In this document: in pieces, positions 44,028 to 52,571 of the stretch
How positions within the stretch are numbered: the first letter of the stretch is position 1
Layout: each line of letters starts with the position of its first letter
NCBI RefSeq assembly: GCF_000526335.1
Contig: NZ_JAFW01000001.1
Span: 1,798,001-1,862,000 of the forward strand
Origin: Arthrobacter sp. 31Y
Lineage (GTDB): Bacteria > Actinomycetota > Actinomycetes > Actinomycetales > Micrococcaceae
Length of the DNA: 64,000 bases
Reading direction: 5' to 3'
Position numbers and translations under genes: made by a program
The notes under the pieces: generated by a model
Seen by the model: the letters and a program-made list of their open reading frames with translations, nothing else
Told to the model about the DNA's origin: nothing
Databases searched by the model: none

Positions 44028-45482
44028 ATGGGACTCAGCTCCCCCACAGAAGCCGAAGCATCGGCAAACGAGGCGCAGTCCCGGACTGACGCCTCACCCA
44101 CAGGCCTCCGCCGGTCCATGGAGGCCCGGCACCTGGTGATGATCGCCATGGGCGGCGTCATCGGCTCTGGCCTGTTCGTTAGTTCCGGATACACCATCTC
44201 CACCGCCGGGCCCCTGGGTGCGGTCATTGCTTTCCTCATTGGCGCCGTGGTGGTCTACCTGGTGATGGCATGCCTCGGGGAGCTCGCTGTTGCGTTCCCC
44301 GTCTCGGGTGCCTTCCACATCTACGCTGCCCGGACCATCGGCCCGGCTACTGGTTTTGCCACCGCGTGGCTGTACTGGCTCTGCTGGGCTGTGGCTCTAG
44401 GTTCCGAGTTCACCGCAGCGGGCCTACTCATGCAACGCTGGTTCCCTGGCGTTGACGTCTGGATCTGGTGCTTCGTCTTCGCCACCGTCCTGTTCACGCT
44501 GAATGCCATTTCATCGCGCGTCTTTGGTGAATCAGAGTTCTGGTTCGCGCTCATCAAGGTTGCCGCCGTCGTCGGCCTGATCATCCTGGGCGGCGCCGCC
44601 CTTGCCGGGTTCCATCCCCTCGCGGCCGGCGATTTCCCCTCCTTCGGCGAGAACTTCAGCACACCGGACGGGCTCTTCCCGAACGGCTTCACCGGCGTCT
44701 TCGTCACCTGCCTGGCTGTGTTCTATGCCTTCTCGGGCTCCGAATTGATTGGCGTTGCCGCCGGCGAGACCGCGAACCCCGGGGCAAACATCCCCAAGGC
44801 CATGCGGACCACGGTGATCCGGCTGATGATCTTCTTTGTTGGTGCGATCGTGGTCATCGCAGCCACCATTCCCTACGAGCAGGTCAGCGTGGACGAGAGC
44901 CCGTTCGTCACCGTCTTCTCCATGCTGGGCATCCCTTACGCCGCGGACATCATGAACTTCGTGATCATCACGGCACTTCTTTCCGCCGGCAACTGCGGGC
45001 TCTTCTCCTGCGCCCGCATGCTCTTCTCACTGGCCGACGAAGGCCACGCACCCAAGGCTTTCCGTAAGTTGACCAAGCGCGGGATCCCCATGGTGGCCCT
45101 CTGCGTCAGCATGCTCGGTGGCCTGGCTTCCCTGATCAGCAGCGTTGTTGCCCCGGCCACCGTCTACCTGGTGCTGGTCTCCGTGGCCGGTTTCGCCACT
45201 GTTGGTGTGTGGATGTCCATCGTCGCGTCACACTTCATCTACCGCCGGACCTTCATCAAGAACGGTGGGGACCTTTCAACGCTCCCCTACAAGGCCCCGC
45301 TGTTCCCGTTGGTTCCCATCCTCGCGTTCGCACTCTGCTTGGTGTCGCTGATCGGCATCGCGTTCGACCCCAACCAGGTGGCGGCTCTCCTGTTCGGCGT
45401 CCCGTTCGTGGGCGCCTGCTACGCCATCTTCTACTTCAAATACGGGCGACGCCGCTCGCTCAAGAAGGCAGTGAACGCCTAG
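44028..45482 (+). CDS. Amino acid permease (APC superfamily)
   Basis: 484 aa with about 12 helices. The first helix carries IAMGGVIGSGLFVSSG, the conserved substrate-backbone-binding GxG motif of the AAT/LysP/GabP-type permeases, and GAVVVYLVMACLGELAVAFP follows. Cytoplasmic N-terminal tail of about 35 residues. GGAGGG precedes the ATG. A 255 nt upstream stretch (43773-44027) is AT-richer than its surroundings and holds only a weak stem. Substrate not predictable. Confidence 0.92.
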   Translation: MGLSSPTEAEASANEAQSRTDASPTGLRRSMEARHLVMIAMGGVIGSGLFVSSGYTISTAGPLGAVIAFLIGAVVVYLVMACLGELAVAFPVSGAFHIYAARTIGPATGFATAWLYWLCWAVALGSEFTAAGLLMQRWFPGVDVWIWCFVFATVLFTLNAISSRVFGESEFWFALIKVAAVVGLIILGGAALAGFHPLAAGDFPSFGENFSTPDGLFPNGFTGVFVTCLAVFYAFSGSELIGVAAGETANPGANIPKAMRTTVIRLMIFFVGAIVVIAATIPYEQVSVDESPFVTVFSMLGIPYAADIMNFVIITALLSAGNCGLFSCARMLFSLADEGHAPKAFRKLTKRGIPMVALCVSMLGGLASLISSVVAPATVYLVLVSVAGFATVGVWMSIVASHFIYRRTFIKNGGDLSTLPYKAPLFPLVPILAFALCLVSLIGIAFDPNQVAALLFGVPFVGACYAIFYFKYGRRRSLKKAVNA

Positions 45483-45527
45483 TGCTTTTCGGGCCTGCAG
45501 GTTCCTGACCTTCTTTGGAGACAGATC

Positions 45528-45563
45528 AGCCCTTGGGCAACCTTTCCCGGTTGCCCAAGGGCT
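45528..45563 (+). terminator. Rho-independent-like hairpin after amino acid permease
   Basis: AGCCCTTGGGCAACC (45528-45542), 6 nt, GGTTGCCCAAGGGCT (45549-45563): perfect 15 bp stem starting 46 nt after the permease stop. Confidence 0.82.
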
Positions 45564-45600
45564 GTTCCCGTCTGAAACAGGGTCAGGACCCACGCCAGCC

Positions 45601-45644
45601 GGGCTCAGGCAGGACCCAAGCCGGGCTCAGGCAGGACCCACGCC
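45601..45644. repeat. 22 bp direct repeat, two copies plus a degenerate third
   Basis: GGGCTCAGGCAGGACCCA followed by AGCC or CGCC, at 45601-45622 and 45623-45644; a diverged copy precedes at about 45580. Lies in the intergenic gap between the permease terminator and the palindrome at 45654. Confidence 0.7.
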
Positions 45645-45653
45645 GGGCCGCCA

Positions 45654-45734
45654 CCACCCACTTTGGTGCCTAAACCTCCCCGACACGCCGACCAAAGGCG
45701 TGTGTCGGGGGGCTCCTGCCGCCAAAGTAGGTGG
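45654..45734. repeat. 81 bp intergenic palindrome with nested stem
   Basis: Outer arms CCACCCACTTTGG and CCAAAGTAGGTGG; inner arms CCCCGACACGCC and GGCGTGTGTCGGGG. Between the convergent permease and AhpD-like gene. Similar architecture to the 68 bp family but different ends. Confidence 0.75.
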
Positions 45735-45762
45735 CTGCCGCACGCTCTTTCGGCGGTTGAGC

Positions 45763-46245
45763 TTACTTCTTGGCCGCTCGGACCGGGTGCTCGCTCAAAA
45801 TGGACAGCCGGTTGAACGCGTTGATCCCAATGGCCGCCATGCACAGCACGCTGATTTGCTCGTCGCTGTAGTGCCGGCGCGCCTGGTCGAAGAGCTCCGG
45901 GCTAGGCCTCGATGAACTCATCCGGGTGATCTGCTCCGCAATCTCCATGGCCACGGCCTCAGCGGGCTCGAACAACTGCACTTCCTTGTAGACGGCAATG
46001 AGGGACAGCCGTTGTTCCGACTCCCCATATTTCAGGGCCCGCCGGTGGTGAAGGTCCAGGCAAAAGGCGCAGCCGTTAATCTGCGAGCACAAGTAGTTGA
46101 TGAGTTCAAGGGTGCGGCGCGGGATGCCAAGCCGGTCAGCTTCGTCCACCAACTGCTGCGAATAGTGGCTCAGTGTCTCGTAAAGATCCGGCTGCTGCTT
46201 GTCCAAATAGCCGGCGAGACGTGGTTTTGTTTCCTGTTCAGGCAT
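45763..46245 (-). CDS. Carboxymuconolactone decarboxylase/AhpD-like protein
   Basis: 160 aa. Redox C59-A-F-C62 followed by H66 (NGCAFCLDLHH), the AhpD-type peroxidase centre; the domain lies within residues 20-105. Second AhpD-like protein of the window and not closely alike to the one at 12304; no sigma gene accompanies it. Likely thiol-dependent peroxide reduction, substrate unknown. Confidence 0.88.
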   Translation of the reverse strand: MPEQETKPRLAGYLDKQQPDLYETLSHYSQQLVDEADRLGIPRRTLELINYLCSQINGCAFCLDLHHRRALKYGESEQRLSLIAVYKEVQLFEPAEAVAMEIAEQITRMSSSRPSPELFDQARRHYSDEQISVLCMAAIGINAFNRLSILSEHPVRAAKK

Positions 46246-46254
46246 GCATGGAGC

Positions 46255-46398
46255 CTAGCGCAACGGGGGTTCCTGTCCCCGCTTCAGCTCCTGAATGCGC
46301 AGACGTAAGAAGATGATGGCGAGCACCAAGGCGTAAATCACCAAAGCCCCGACAGCCACCATCAGCAAGGTGTAGAGAATACCAACAAGTGAAAACAA
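46255..46398 (-). CDS. Possible small single-helix membrane protein
   Basis: 47 aa frame MFSLVGILYTLLMVAVGALV continuing through a long hydrophobic helix to a charged tail (RLRIQELKRGQEPPLR). The TTG start at 46398 has GGGGG 6 nt upstream. The frame is open upstream to 46611, but that part crosses tandem repeats and is probably not translated. It ends 10 nt from the AhpD-like gene start on the same strand. Weakly supported. Confidence 0.4.
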   Translation of the reverse strand: MFSLVGILYTLLMVAVGALVIYALVLAIIFLRLRIQELKRGQEPPLR

Positions 46399-46456
46399 GA
46401 AAACCCCCAATTTTACGGCGGCAAGATGCCGGACCGGAGTTTCAGATGCTAGCAGC

Positions 46457-46552
46457 CCGCCCCAAACCCGAGGGAAATGAGAGAGGGTCCGCCCCAAACC
46501 CGAGGGAAATGAGAGAGGGTCCGCCCCAAACCCGAGGGAAGTGAGAGAGGGT
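46457..46552. repeat. Three tandem 32 bp repeats
   Basis: Units at 46457-46488, 46489-46520 and 46521-46552, each CCGCCCCAAACCCGAGGGAA then ATGAGAGAGGGT; the third has one substitution (A to G). They end 2 nt before the cysteine-synthase-like stop. No spacers, so not a CRISPR. Confidence 0.9.
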
Positions 46553-46553
46553 T

Positions 46554-47618
46554 CTACTCGCGCGCGGCCGGGGTGTCTGCGGCGAGCCGGATGCCATGCT
46601 CTGCCAGCCACACCGGGTTGAAGGCCTTGCTCATGTAGTTCGTTCCGGCGTCGGGCGCGATGGCCACCACCACGGAACCGTGGGGCGCCGCCCGTGCCAC
46701 GCGAATGGCCGCGGCCACAGCGAGACCGGAGGACGGTCCGAGCGCGAGCCCTTCTTCTTCAAGGAGCCGGTGGACGGTGGTGTAGACCTCGTCATTGGGG
46801 ATGCGCAGGAAACGGTCCACGATGGAGCGGTCGAAGGCCTTTGGCCATTCAGACTGAGGCCAGGAGTTGCCCACGCCGTCCACCAGGATCTCGCCTGGGT
46901 GTCCGCCACTGTAGGCGGAGCCATAGGGATCTGCACCAACAACCTCCAGATGCCCGCCCTGCCGCGAAGCTGCCACGCGTTCCTTGAGGAACTTGCCGTT
47001 CCCGCTGATGGTCCCACCGGTTCCGATGCCTGCTACGAAGTGGGTGATCAAACCACCAGTTTGTTCCCAGATTTCCGGCCCGGTGGTTTCATAATGCGCG
47101 GCGGGATTGGCAGGGTTGTCGAACTGCATCGGCCGCCACGCGCCGGGTGTCTCCGCGGTTATCCGCACTGCTACAGCCCGGGCGTTCTCCGGCGATTCCG
47201 ACGGCGCGTTCCAGTCAGTCAGGATGACGCGGGCGCCGTAGTTGTGCAGCGCGGCGAGCTTCTCCTCAGAAATCGTGTCGCCGGTAACCACCACTACCGG
47301 GTGCCCGGTCAGGTGCCCAATGAGGGCCAGTCCAATCCCGGTATTGCCGGACGTACTCTCCACAATGGTGGCACCCGGCTTCAGCTCCCCGGACTTTTCC
47401 GCCGCACGCACCATGCTCAGCGCCGTACGGTCCTTGATGGAGCCGCCCGGGTTTTCGGACTCAAGCTTGATATGGATGGTGCTGCCCAAACCGCGGCCCA
47501 TTGCCTCCAACTTCACCAGTGGTGTGTTGCCCACCTTGTCCAGGACTGAAGCATCCAGCCCGTCAGGGACGGAGACAGCCGCGTGTACTCCATGTTTGCG
47601 GATCACTGTACTCACCAC
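46554..47618 (-). CDS. PLP-dependent cysteine synthase family protein
   Basis: 354 aa fold-type II enzyme of the CysK/CysM/CBS family. PLP lysine K62 in NPGGSIKDR, phosphate/substrate loop STSGNTG (88-94), and GIGTGGTISG. Enzymes of this family do beta-replacement on O-activated serine with sulfide or another nucleophile; the N-terminal extension of about 25 aa is short. The GTG start at 47618 overlaps the lyase stop by 7 nt. Third gene of a coupled operon with the lyase and LLM monooxygenase. Confidence 0.88.
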   Translation of the reverse strand: MVSTVIRKHGVHAAVSVPDGLDASVLDKVGNTPLVKLEAMGRGLGSTIHIKLESENPGGSIKDRTALSMVRAAEKSGELKPGATIVESTSGNTGIGLALIGHLTGHPVVVVTGDTISEEKLAALHNYGARVILTDWNAPSESPENARAVAVRITAETPGAWRPMQFDNPANPAAHYETTGPEIWEQTGGLITHFVAGIGTGGTISGNGKFLKERVAASRQGGHLEVVGADPYGSAYSGGHPGEILVDGVGNSWPQSEWPKAFDRSIVDRFLRIPNDEVYTTVHRLLEEEGLALGPSSGLAVAAAIRVARAAPHGSVVVAIAPDAGTNYMSKAFNPVWLAEHGIRLAADTPAARE

Positions 47619-49177
47619 GTCTTCTCCCCTGCCTCCGAAAATTCCCGGGCCACGGCATCACGTAATATGGTCCGAGCCCGTTCCACCAAGTCCGGCGCCG
47701 ATGGCCGGTGGGCGAGCACGTCCGCGAGTCGACCCACCACGAAGCCGGTTCCCTTTCCCAGCGGCTGCGCGGCTCCCGCCTCAAGCAGCAAATACGATGC
47801 CGTCAGCGCCTCGATCACCAAGAGCTTTTCAGCGGCCTCCGCCGACTTTTCGAGTTGCTGCAAGGCCAGCGGAGCAAGCGTTGAATGGTCCTCGACGTCG
47901 GCGGAAAGTGTGGGGGCACCCAGCGTTGCGGGGGCAGCAAGGAACTTAAGCTCGGCCAGCAGGCCGGCGGCCGAGTACCAGAGCAGCCCGGGAAGTTCCT
48001 CCTGAGCCAGGCCCTCCCCGGAGGACGCCGACTGCAGATGGCGGGCGCGGATAGCCCGTTGCGGCGGATACAACTTGGCGACTCGACGCTCACTGGATAT
48101 TCCCACGTGCGCCAACGCCAGCCGCAGGCCCTCAAACGCGAGAGCCAATTGCATCGGTTGGAAGTTCCCGCCGGACACCATGTGACCGGACTCGACATCA
48201 ACCAACGGATTATCACCGCGGCCGTTCAGCTCCACCTCCAAGGCAGCATCGAGCTGCGTCACGAGGGACCGAAAGGCACCGTGAGTCTGCGGTGCGGCCC
48301 GGAATGACAGGGCGTCCTGAACCGACACTTCGGGGCGAACATCCTCCAGCCACCCGCCGCTCAACAGACGGCGGACGGCGGCCGCCGAGTCCCGTTGCCC
48401 GTCCACCGCCTTGGCCGCCTGGATTGCCGGCGAAAACGGGCTGAGGTTCCCGCCGCCGTCGTACCTTGCGATCGTCTCCAGCGAGAGGGAAAGTGCGACG
48501 TCGGCCAGCTCGGCCAGGTGCTGCAGCCGCAGCAAGGCGAGGGTTCCGGCGCCCACCGAGTATGCGTTGGCGCTGACCAGGGCGAGGGCCTCACCGGGCG
48601 CGGGAACAAGGGGCTGGAGACCGGCGTCGGCGAGCGCTTTGGCACCGGAGATCAGGGTGCCGTCCGCTCTGAACGCCTCACCCTCCCCGATAGCAACGGC
48701 GGCGACGGCGGCAAGTTGAGTCAGGTCCGACGACCCCACCGAACCTTCACTCGGGATGGCAGGGAACACGCCTCGGTTGAGCATTTCGGCATAGAACTCG
48801 GCGGTTCCGGGGCGTACGCCGGAGCCGCCGCGGCTGAACCCAATCAGCCGGGTGAGGATCACGGCCCGGGCCGCAGCGCGATCCAGATACGAGCCCACCC
48901 CACTGTTGTGATACCTGATCACCTGGACCTGATAGGCAAGGAGCGACTTCTCCTCAACAGCGGTGTCCCGGCCGGAGCCCAGCAAGGTGTTGAGGCCGTA
49001 CACGCGCTGCCCGGAGGCCGCAGCCAGCTCCACGACTTCCCTCGACTTTTGCAGCAAAGACAACGCATCCCGGTTGAGTTTCACGTGAAACTCAGGATCC
49101 TCGGCAACGAGTGCCACGTCCGCAGCCCGCACCGGAGACGTACCAATCACCAAGGTCCGCGGCTCCCCGGACACCAT
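47612..49177 (-). CDS. Aromatic amino acid lyase (HAL/PAL) family protein lacking the canonical MIO triad
   Basis: 521 aa. Overall HAL fold: Y60 in VYGLNTLLG corresponds to the catalytic Tyr loop, and the MIO region reads GSVGSSDLTQLAAVA (145-159), followed by IGEGEAF. Known HAL/PAL enzymes have GSVGASGDLAPLA, where Ala-Ser-Gly cyclises to MIO. Here one residue is missing and the triad is S-S-D, so MIO formation is doubtful and the chemistry may differ or be lost. The normal NGTQ loop is replaced by SANAYS. The ATG overlaps the LLM stop by 1 nt. Confidence 0.82.
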   Translation of the reverse strand: MVSGEPRTLVIGTSPVRAADVALVAEDPEFHVKLNRDALSLLQKSREVVELAAASGQRVYGLNTLLGSGRDTAVEEKSLLAYQVQVIRYHNSGVGSYLDRAAARAVILTRLIGFSRGGSGVRPGTAEFYAEMLNRGVFPAIPSEGSVGSSDLTQLAAVAAVAIGEGEAFRADGTLISGAKALADAGLQPLVPAPGEALALVSANAYSVGAGTLALLRLQHLAELADVALSLSLETIARYDGGGNLSPFSPAIQAAKAVDGQRDSAAAVRRLLSGGWLEDVRPEVSVQDALSFRAAPQTHGAFRSLVTQLDAALEVELNGRGDNPLVDVESGHMVSGGNFQPMQLALAFEGLRLALAHVGISSERRVAKLYPPQRAIRARHLQSASSGEGLAQEELPGLLWYSAAGLLAELKFLAAPATLGAPTLSADVEDHSTLAPLALQQLEKSAEAAEKLLVIEALTASYLLLEAGAAQPLGKGTGFVVGRLADVLAHRPSAPDLVERARTILRDAVAREFSEAGEKTW

Positions 49178-50505
49178 TAGAAGTCCAGGAGGTTCTGCCG
49201 GAACCCGCCGTTGCCGTAACTCTTCCTCAACAGGCCTCGACGCCGCAGTTCGGGCGTGAGCTTATCCAGCACGCTGTGCACTGTCACCGGGTCCACGAAG
49301 CCGGAGAAGAGGAAACCGTCGCCGCCCACCTCAGCCCCTGTCTCTTCGAGGTAGTCAGCGATTTCGCCTGCTGTGCCGATGATTGAGTCGCCCGCGCCGC
49401 CGCTTCGCGCTTGAAGGATCTGGCGCAGTGTGGAACCCGGAGGTGCGGCCTTGGCGAAGTGCTCCAGGGTGCCTTGATTGCTGTTGGTGCTCAATTCAGG
49501 CAGTGGAGCGTCGAGGTCGAATTGTTTGAAGTCGATCACGGAGAGATAGGAGATGGAGTTCAGTTGACTGTCGATGTCGCGTTGGGTGAGTTCCCGCCGC
49601 TGGGCCCGCAACTCCTCAGCCTCTGCCGGGGAACCAACGACGGTGGGCTTCAGGACGAAAAGTACCTTGACGTCGTCGGGATTGCGGCCAGCCTTCACAG
49701 CTTCTGCGCGGATCGAGTCCCGGTAGGACTTCATCCCGTCAACCCCACGGGCGAGGGCAATGGCCACGTCAGCATTGCCGCCGGCAAACGCCTTGCCCCG
49801 GGGAGAGGCGCCAGCCTGAACCAGTACAGGTTCTTCAGGCAAAGGCGCCGTGTTCAGTGGGCCCCTGACCTTGAAGAAGTCACCCTGGTGGTCAATGGGG
49901 TGCACCTTGCTGTGGTCCGCGAACACTCCTGCGTCAACATCCTCAAGCACGGCGCCCGGTTCCCAGCTGCGCCAAAGCCGCCTGACGACGTCGACGAATT
50001 CCTCCGCTTTCTCGTACCGGAGGTCATGCTCGATCTGCTGGTCCAAGCCGTAGTTCTGCGCGGCGAGGTCACTGCCGGAAGTGACAACATTCCAGCCAAG
50101 CTGCCCTTCGGAGAAGTGCTGCAGCGTGGCCAGCAGCCGGGCGGCAGTGAAGGGCGGGTAGAAAGAGGCGCTGACCGTCGGGACGATCCCAAGGTGCTCG
50201 GTGGCGGAGAGAAGATAGGGGACCAACGCCAGCGGGTCATGTTTCGGGGCGAAAGACGCGTGCGCCAGGGACACCTCGGCCGTGCCGCCATACGTGTCCG
50301 GAACCGTGAGGGAATCTTCAATGATGAACAGGTCCAAGCCGGATCGCTCAAACGCCCGGACGGCCTCCTGATACAGCGCGGGTTTCTTCCAGTCGTAGCC
50401 CAGGCCATAGCCGGGAGTCCCCCAGCCCTGAACACCAAAACCGTGGCCTACGAACCATCCAAAGTGCAGCATGGGCTTGAGTGTAGAACTGCTTTGTCCG
50501 TTCAC
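49177..50505 (-). CDS. LLM class flavin-dependent monooxygenase (NtaA/SnaA/DmoA family)
   Basis: 442 aa FMNH2-dependent monooxygenase with the luciferase-like barrel. Family hallmarks: RSGLDLFIIEDS, GIVPTVSASFYPPFTAARLL, LGWNVVTSGSDLAAQNYG, and PVLVQAGASPRGKAFA. Members attack C-N or C-S bonds of nitrilotriacetate, dimethyl sulfide, dibenzothiophene sulfone or S-modified cysteine. A flavin reductase is not in view. The GTG at 50505 has AGG 6 nt upstream. Leads the lyase/cysteine-synthase operon, divergent from SulP. Confidence 0.9.
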   Translation of the reverse strand: MNGQSSSTLKPMLHFGWFVGHGFGVQGWGTPGYGLGYDWKKPALYQEAVRAFERSGLDLFIIEDSLTVPDTYGGTAEVSLAHASFAPKHDPLALVPYLLSATEHLGIVPTVSASFYPPFTAARLLATLQHFSEGQLGWNVVTSGSDLAAQNYGLDQQIEHDLRYEKAEEFVDVVRRLWRSWEPGAVLEDVDAGVFADHSKVHPIDHQGDFFKVRGPLNTAPLPEEPVLVQAGASPRGKAFAGGNADVAIALARGVDGMKSYRDSIRAEAVKAGRNPDDVKVLFVLKPTVVGSPAEAEELRAQRRELTQRDIDSQLNSISYLSVIDFKQFDLDAPLPELSTNSNQGTLEHFAKAAPPGSTLRQILQARSGGAGDSIIGTAGEIADYLEETGAEVGGDGFLFSGFVDPVTVHSVLDKLTPELRRRGLLRKSYGNGGFRQNLLDF

Positions 50506-50605
50506 CGCGACCTGATTTCATGCGAAGTTACAGGGGGTCGTACTGGGTCAATTATGCTCCCGGGACGTCACATTTGGGCCGGACTCATGATGGTGGCATT
50601 TTCCA

Positions 50606-50661
50606 CATACAGCGTTCGCCTTGTTCCGCAAACACCATGCGTCCGGAATGATCGCTGTATG
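50606..50661 (+). promoter_or_regulatory. Possible start-codon-sequestering hairpin of SulP
   Basis: CATACAGCG (50606-50614) is a perfect inverted complement of CGCTGTATG (50653-50661), which contains the SulP ATG. The 38 nt loop carries the upstream leader. In an mRNA this stem would hide the start codon. Function is inference. Confidence 0.35.
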
Positions 50662-52359
50662 AGTTCAGCCACCCGCACTTCCGCCAAGGACCGCCTTTCG
50701 GGCGTCTGGGCACTCAAGGGTTACAAACGTGAATGGCTGCGGCACGACGCCGTGGCGGGTGCTGCGCTCTTTGCCCTGCTGGTGCCTGCGGGCATGGCCT
50801 ACGCGCAGGCGGCCGGTTTGCCACCCGTCACAGGGCTCTACGCCACGGTGATTCCGTTGCTGGTTTACGCCGTGGTGGGGCCGTCCCGCATTCTCGTCTT
50901 GGGACCCGATTCATCCCTTGCCCCCATGATTGCCGCAGCTATTGTTCCGCTTGCGGCCGGCAGTAGTGAGAGATCGGTGGCACTCGCCGGGCTGTTGGCT
51001 GTGTTGATCGGGGCGATCATGCTCGCGGGCTCCGCCCTGAAACTCGGTGCCATCACCGGGCTGCTGTCCAAACCCATCAGGCTCGGATACCTGAACGGAA
51101 TCGCCTTGCTGGTGGCGTTGTCCCAGCTCCCGGCGTTCCTGGGGATAGAGGCCGACGGCGACATCTGGCAAAAGCTCGCGAAGGTCACCACCGGGTTGCT
51201 GGGCGGCGGGGTCAACGTCACCGCGCTCCTGCTGGGCATAGGTTCACTCGCGCTCATCTGGATCCCCAAACTTCTGAAATGGAAGGTGCCCGGCGTACTG
51301 CTGGCGGTGGTGGTTTCATGCGTTGCAACGGCTGTTTGGGGCCTGAACGACGACGTCAAGGTCACCGGGGTGTTGCCTCAGGGGCTGCCGATGCCCGCAC
51401 TCGGCGGAATCGGCTGGGCTGACGCTGTTACGTTGCTTCCCGCTGCCGCCGGCATTGCCCTCATGGTCTTCGCCGACACTGGCGTCCTGTCCCAAACCCT
51501 GGCAGCCAAGGAAGGGAAGAAAGTCTCGGGCAACAGGGAGATGGCCGCCCTTGGGGCAGCCAACGCAGCCACCGGCTTGCTGGGCGGGTTCCCTATATCC
51601 GGCAGTACCTCGCGGACGCCCGTGGCTGTGGACGCCGGCGCCAAATCCCAGATGACCGGGGTGGTTGGTGCGGTGCTGGTTCTGGCTTTCATGCTGTTGG
51701 CTCCCGGAGTTACCGGGTACCTCCCTTCGGCGACCCTGGCCGCCGTCGTTATCGCCGCGGCGATTAGCCTGGCAGACCCTGCCGGCGTCAAGCGGCTCCT
51801 CAGCCTGAGCCGGAGCGAATCCGTGGTGATGCTGGCTGCGTTCCTGGGAGTCCTGACCGTCGGTGTGCTGCAAGGAATCGTCGTAGCCATAGCCTTGGCA
51901 CTTCTGGACTTCGTTCGGCGGGCTTGGGATCCGTACCGGACAGAACTCGGAGCCGAACAAGGGCTTCCCGGCTATCACGACCTCGAGCGGCACCCCGACG
52001 GTGAACGCATCCCCGGACTCCTGATCCTCCGTTTTGATGCACCTCTGTTCTTCGGCAACGGGCAGGTTTTGGCGGCCTTTGTCCGGGAACAGTTGGACGA
52101 AGCCCCGGAGGAGACCGCGGACCCGATTACCCACGTCATCCTCGCCGCAGAGCCCATCACCGGGATAGACACCACGGCGCTGGATGACCTCGTCACGCTG
52201 GACGAATGGCTGGCCAGCAAAGGAGTTGACCTCGTGTTCGCCGAACTGAAGGGACCGGTCAAGGACAAATTGATCCGGCTGGGCACGGCAGCCCGATTTA
52301 CGCCCGACCATTTCTTCCCCACCGTGGGCGCCGCAGTGCGTGCACTGAAACACGTATAA
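50659..52359 (+). CDS. SulP family anion (sulfate) transporter with STAS domain
   Basis: 566 aa. Membrane domain of about 12-14 helices starting AVAGAALFALLVPAGMAYAQAAGLPPVTGLY, a classic SulP signature (contiguous at 29-59); C-terminal cytoplasmic STAS domain (about 440-566) with VILAAEPITGIDTTALDDL. Likely imports sulfate or bicarbonate; the neighbouring SAM-IV/metZ operon favours sulfate. The open frame continues far upstream, but homology starts at the ATG 50659. Confidence 0.92.
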   Translation: MSSATRTSAKDRLSGVWALKGYKREWLRHDAVAGAALFALLVPAGMAYAQAAGLPPVTGLYATVIPLLVYAVVGPSRILVLGPDSSLAPMIAAAIVPLAAGSSERSVALAGLLAVLIGAIMLAGSALKLGAITGLLSKPIRLGYLNGIALLVALSQLPAFLGIEADGDIWQKLAKVTTGLLGGGVNVTALLLGIGSLALIWIPKLLKWKVPGVLLAVVVSCVATAVWGLNDDVKVTGVLPQGLPMPALGGIGWADAVTLLPAAAGIALMVFADTGVLSQTLAAKEGKKVSGNREMAALGAANAATGLLGGFPISGSTSRTPVAVDAGAKSQMTGVVGAVLVLAFMLLAPGVTGYLPSATLAAVVIAAAISLADPAGVKRLLSLSRSESVVMLAAFLGVLTVGVLQGIVVAIALALLDFVRRAWDPYRTELGAEQGLPGYHDLERHPDGERIPGLLILRFDAPLFFGNGQVLAAFVREQLDEAPEETADPITHVILAAEPITGIDTTALDDLVTLDEWLASKGVDLVFAELKGPVKDKLIRLGTAARFTPDHFFPTVGAAVRALKHV

Positions 52360-52443
52360 GGGAAGCAGCCTCCGATTACGCAACATGACGGCAGGACAAC
52401 AGCCCGCAAGTGCAGCCCGAGGCCCATGGATGTTACGTTTTTC

Positions 52444-52530
52444 TTGAGTAATGAGTACCAGCGCAAAGCCCTGACTTGCTGGTCGGCAACCCTCTCTCCG
52501 GCGGGGTGCCTCAGGTGACTACTCGGCGTA
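52444..52530 (+). ncRNA. SAM-IV-type riboswitch
   Basis: Leader RNA with the SAM-IV core: P1 GAGTA (52446-52450) with TACTC (52520-52524), P2 ACCAGC with GCTGGT, the conserved CGGCAACCCTC, and GCGGGGTGCC. CCTGA (52470-52474) pairs with TCAGG (52511-52515) as the pseudoknot, with bases changed on both sides relative to the usual GC-rich version. It lies 42 nt before the DUF1737-rhodanese-metZ operon and should switch it off when SAM is abundant. Confidence 0.88.
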
Positions 52531-52571
52531 TCGACAATTCGAACTGCAAGCGTGACTGAGGAGCACCAGCT

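Noticed and set aside
46457..46552. Tandem repeats as a CRISPR array
   Set aside because: The 32 bp units follow each other directly with no spacers and no cas gene is present.
49411..50658. Upstream in-frame extension of SulP
   Set aside because: This stretch is antisense to the LLM monooxygenase; SulP homology starts at 50659.
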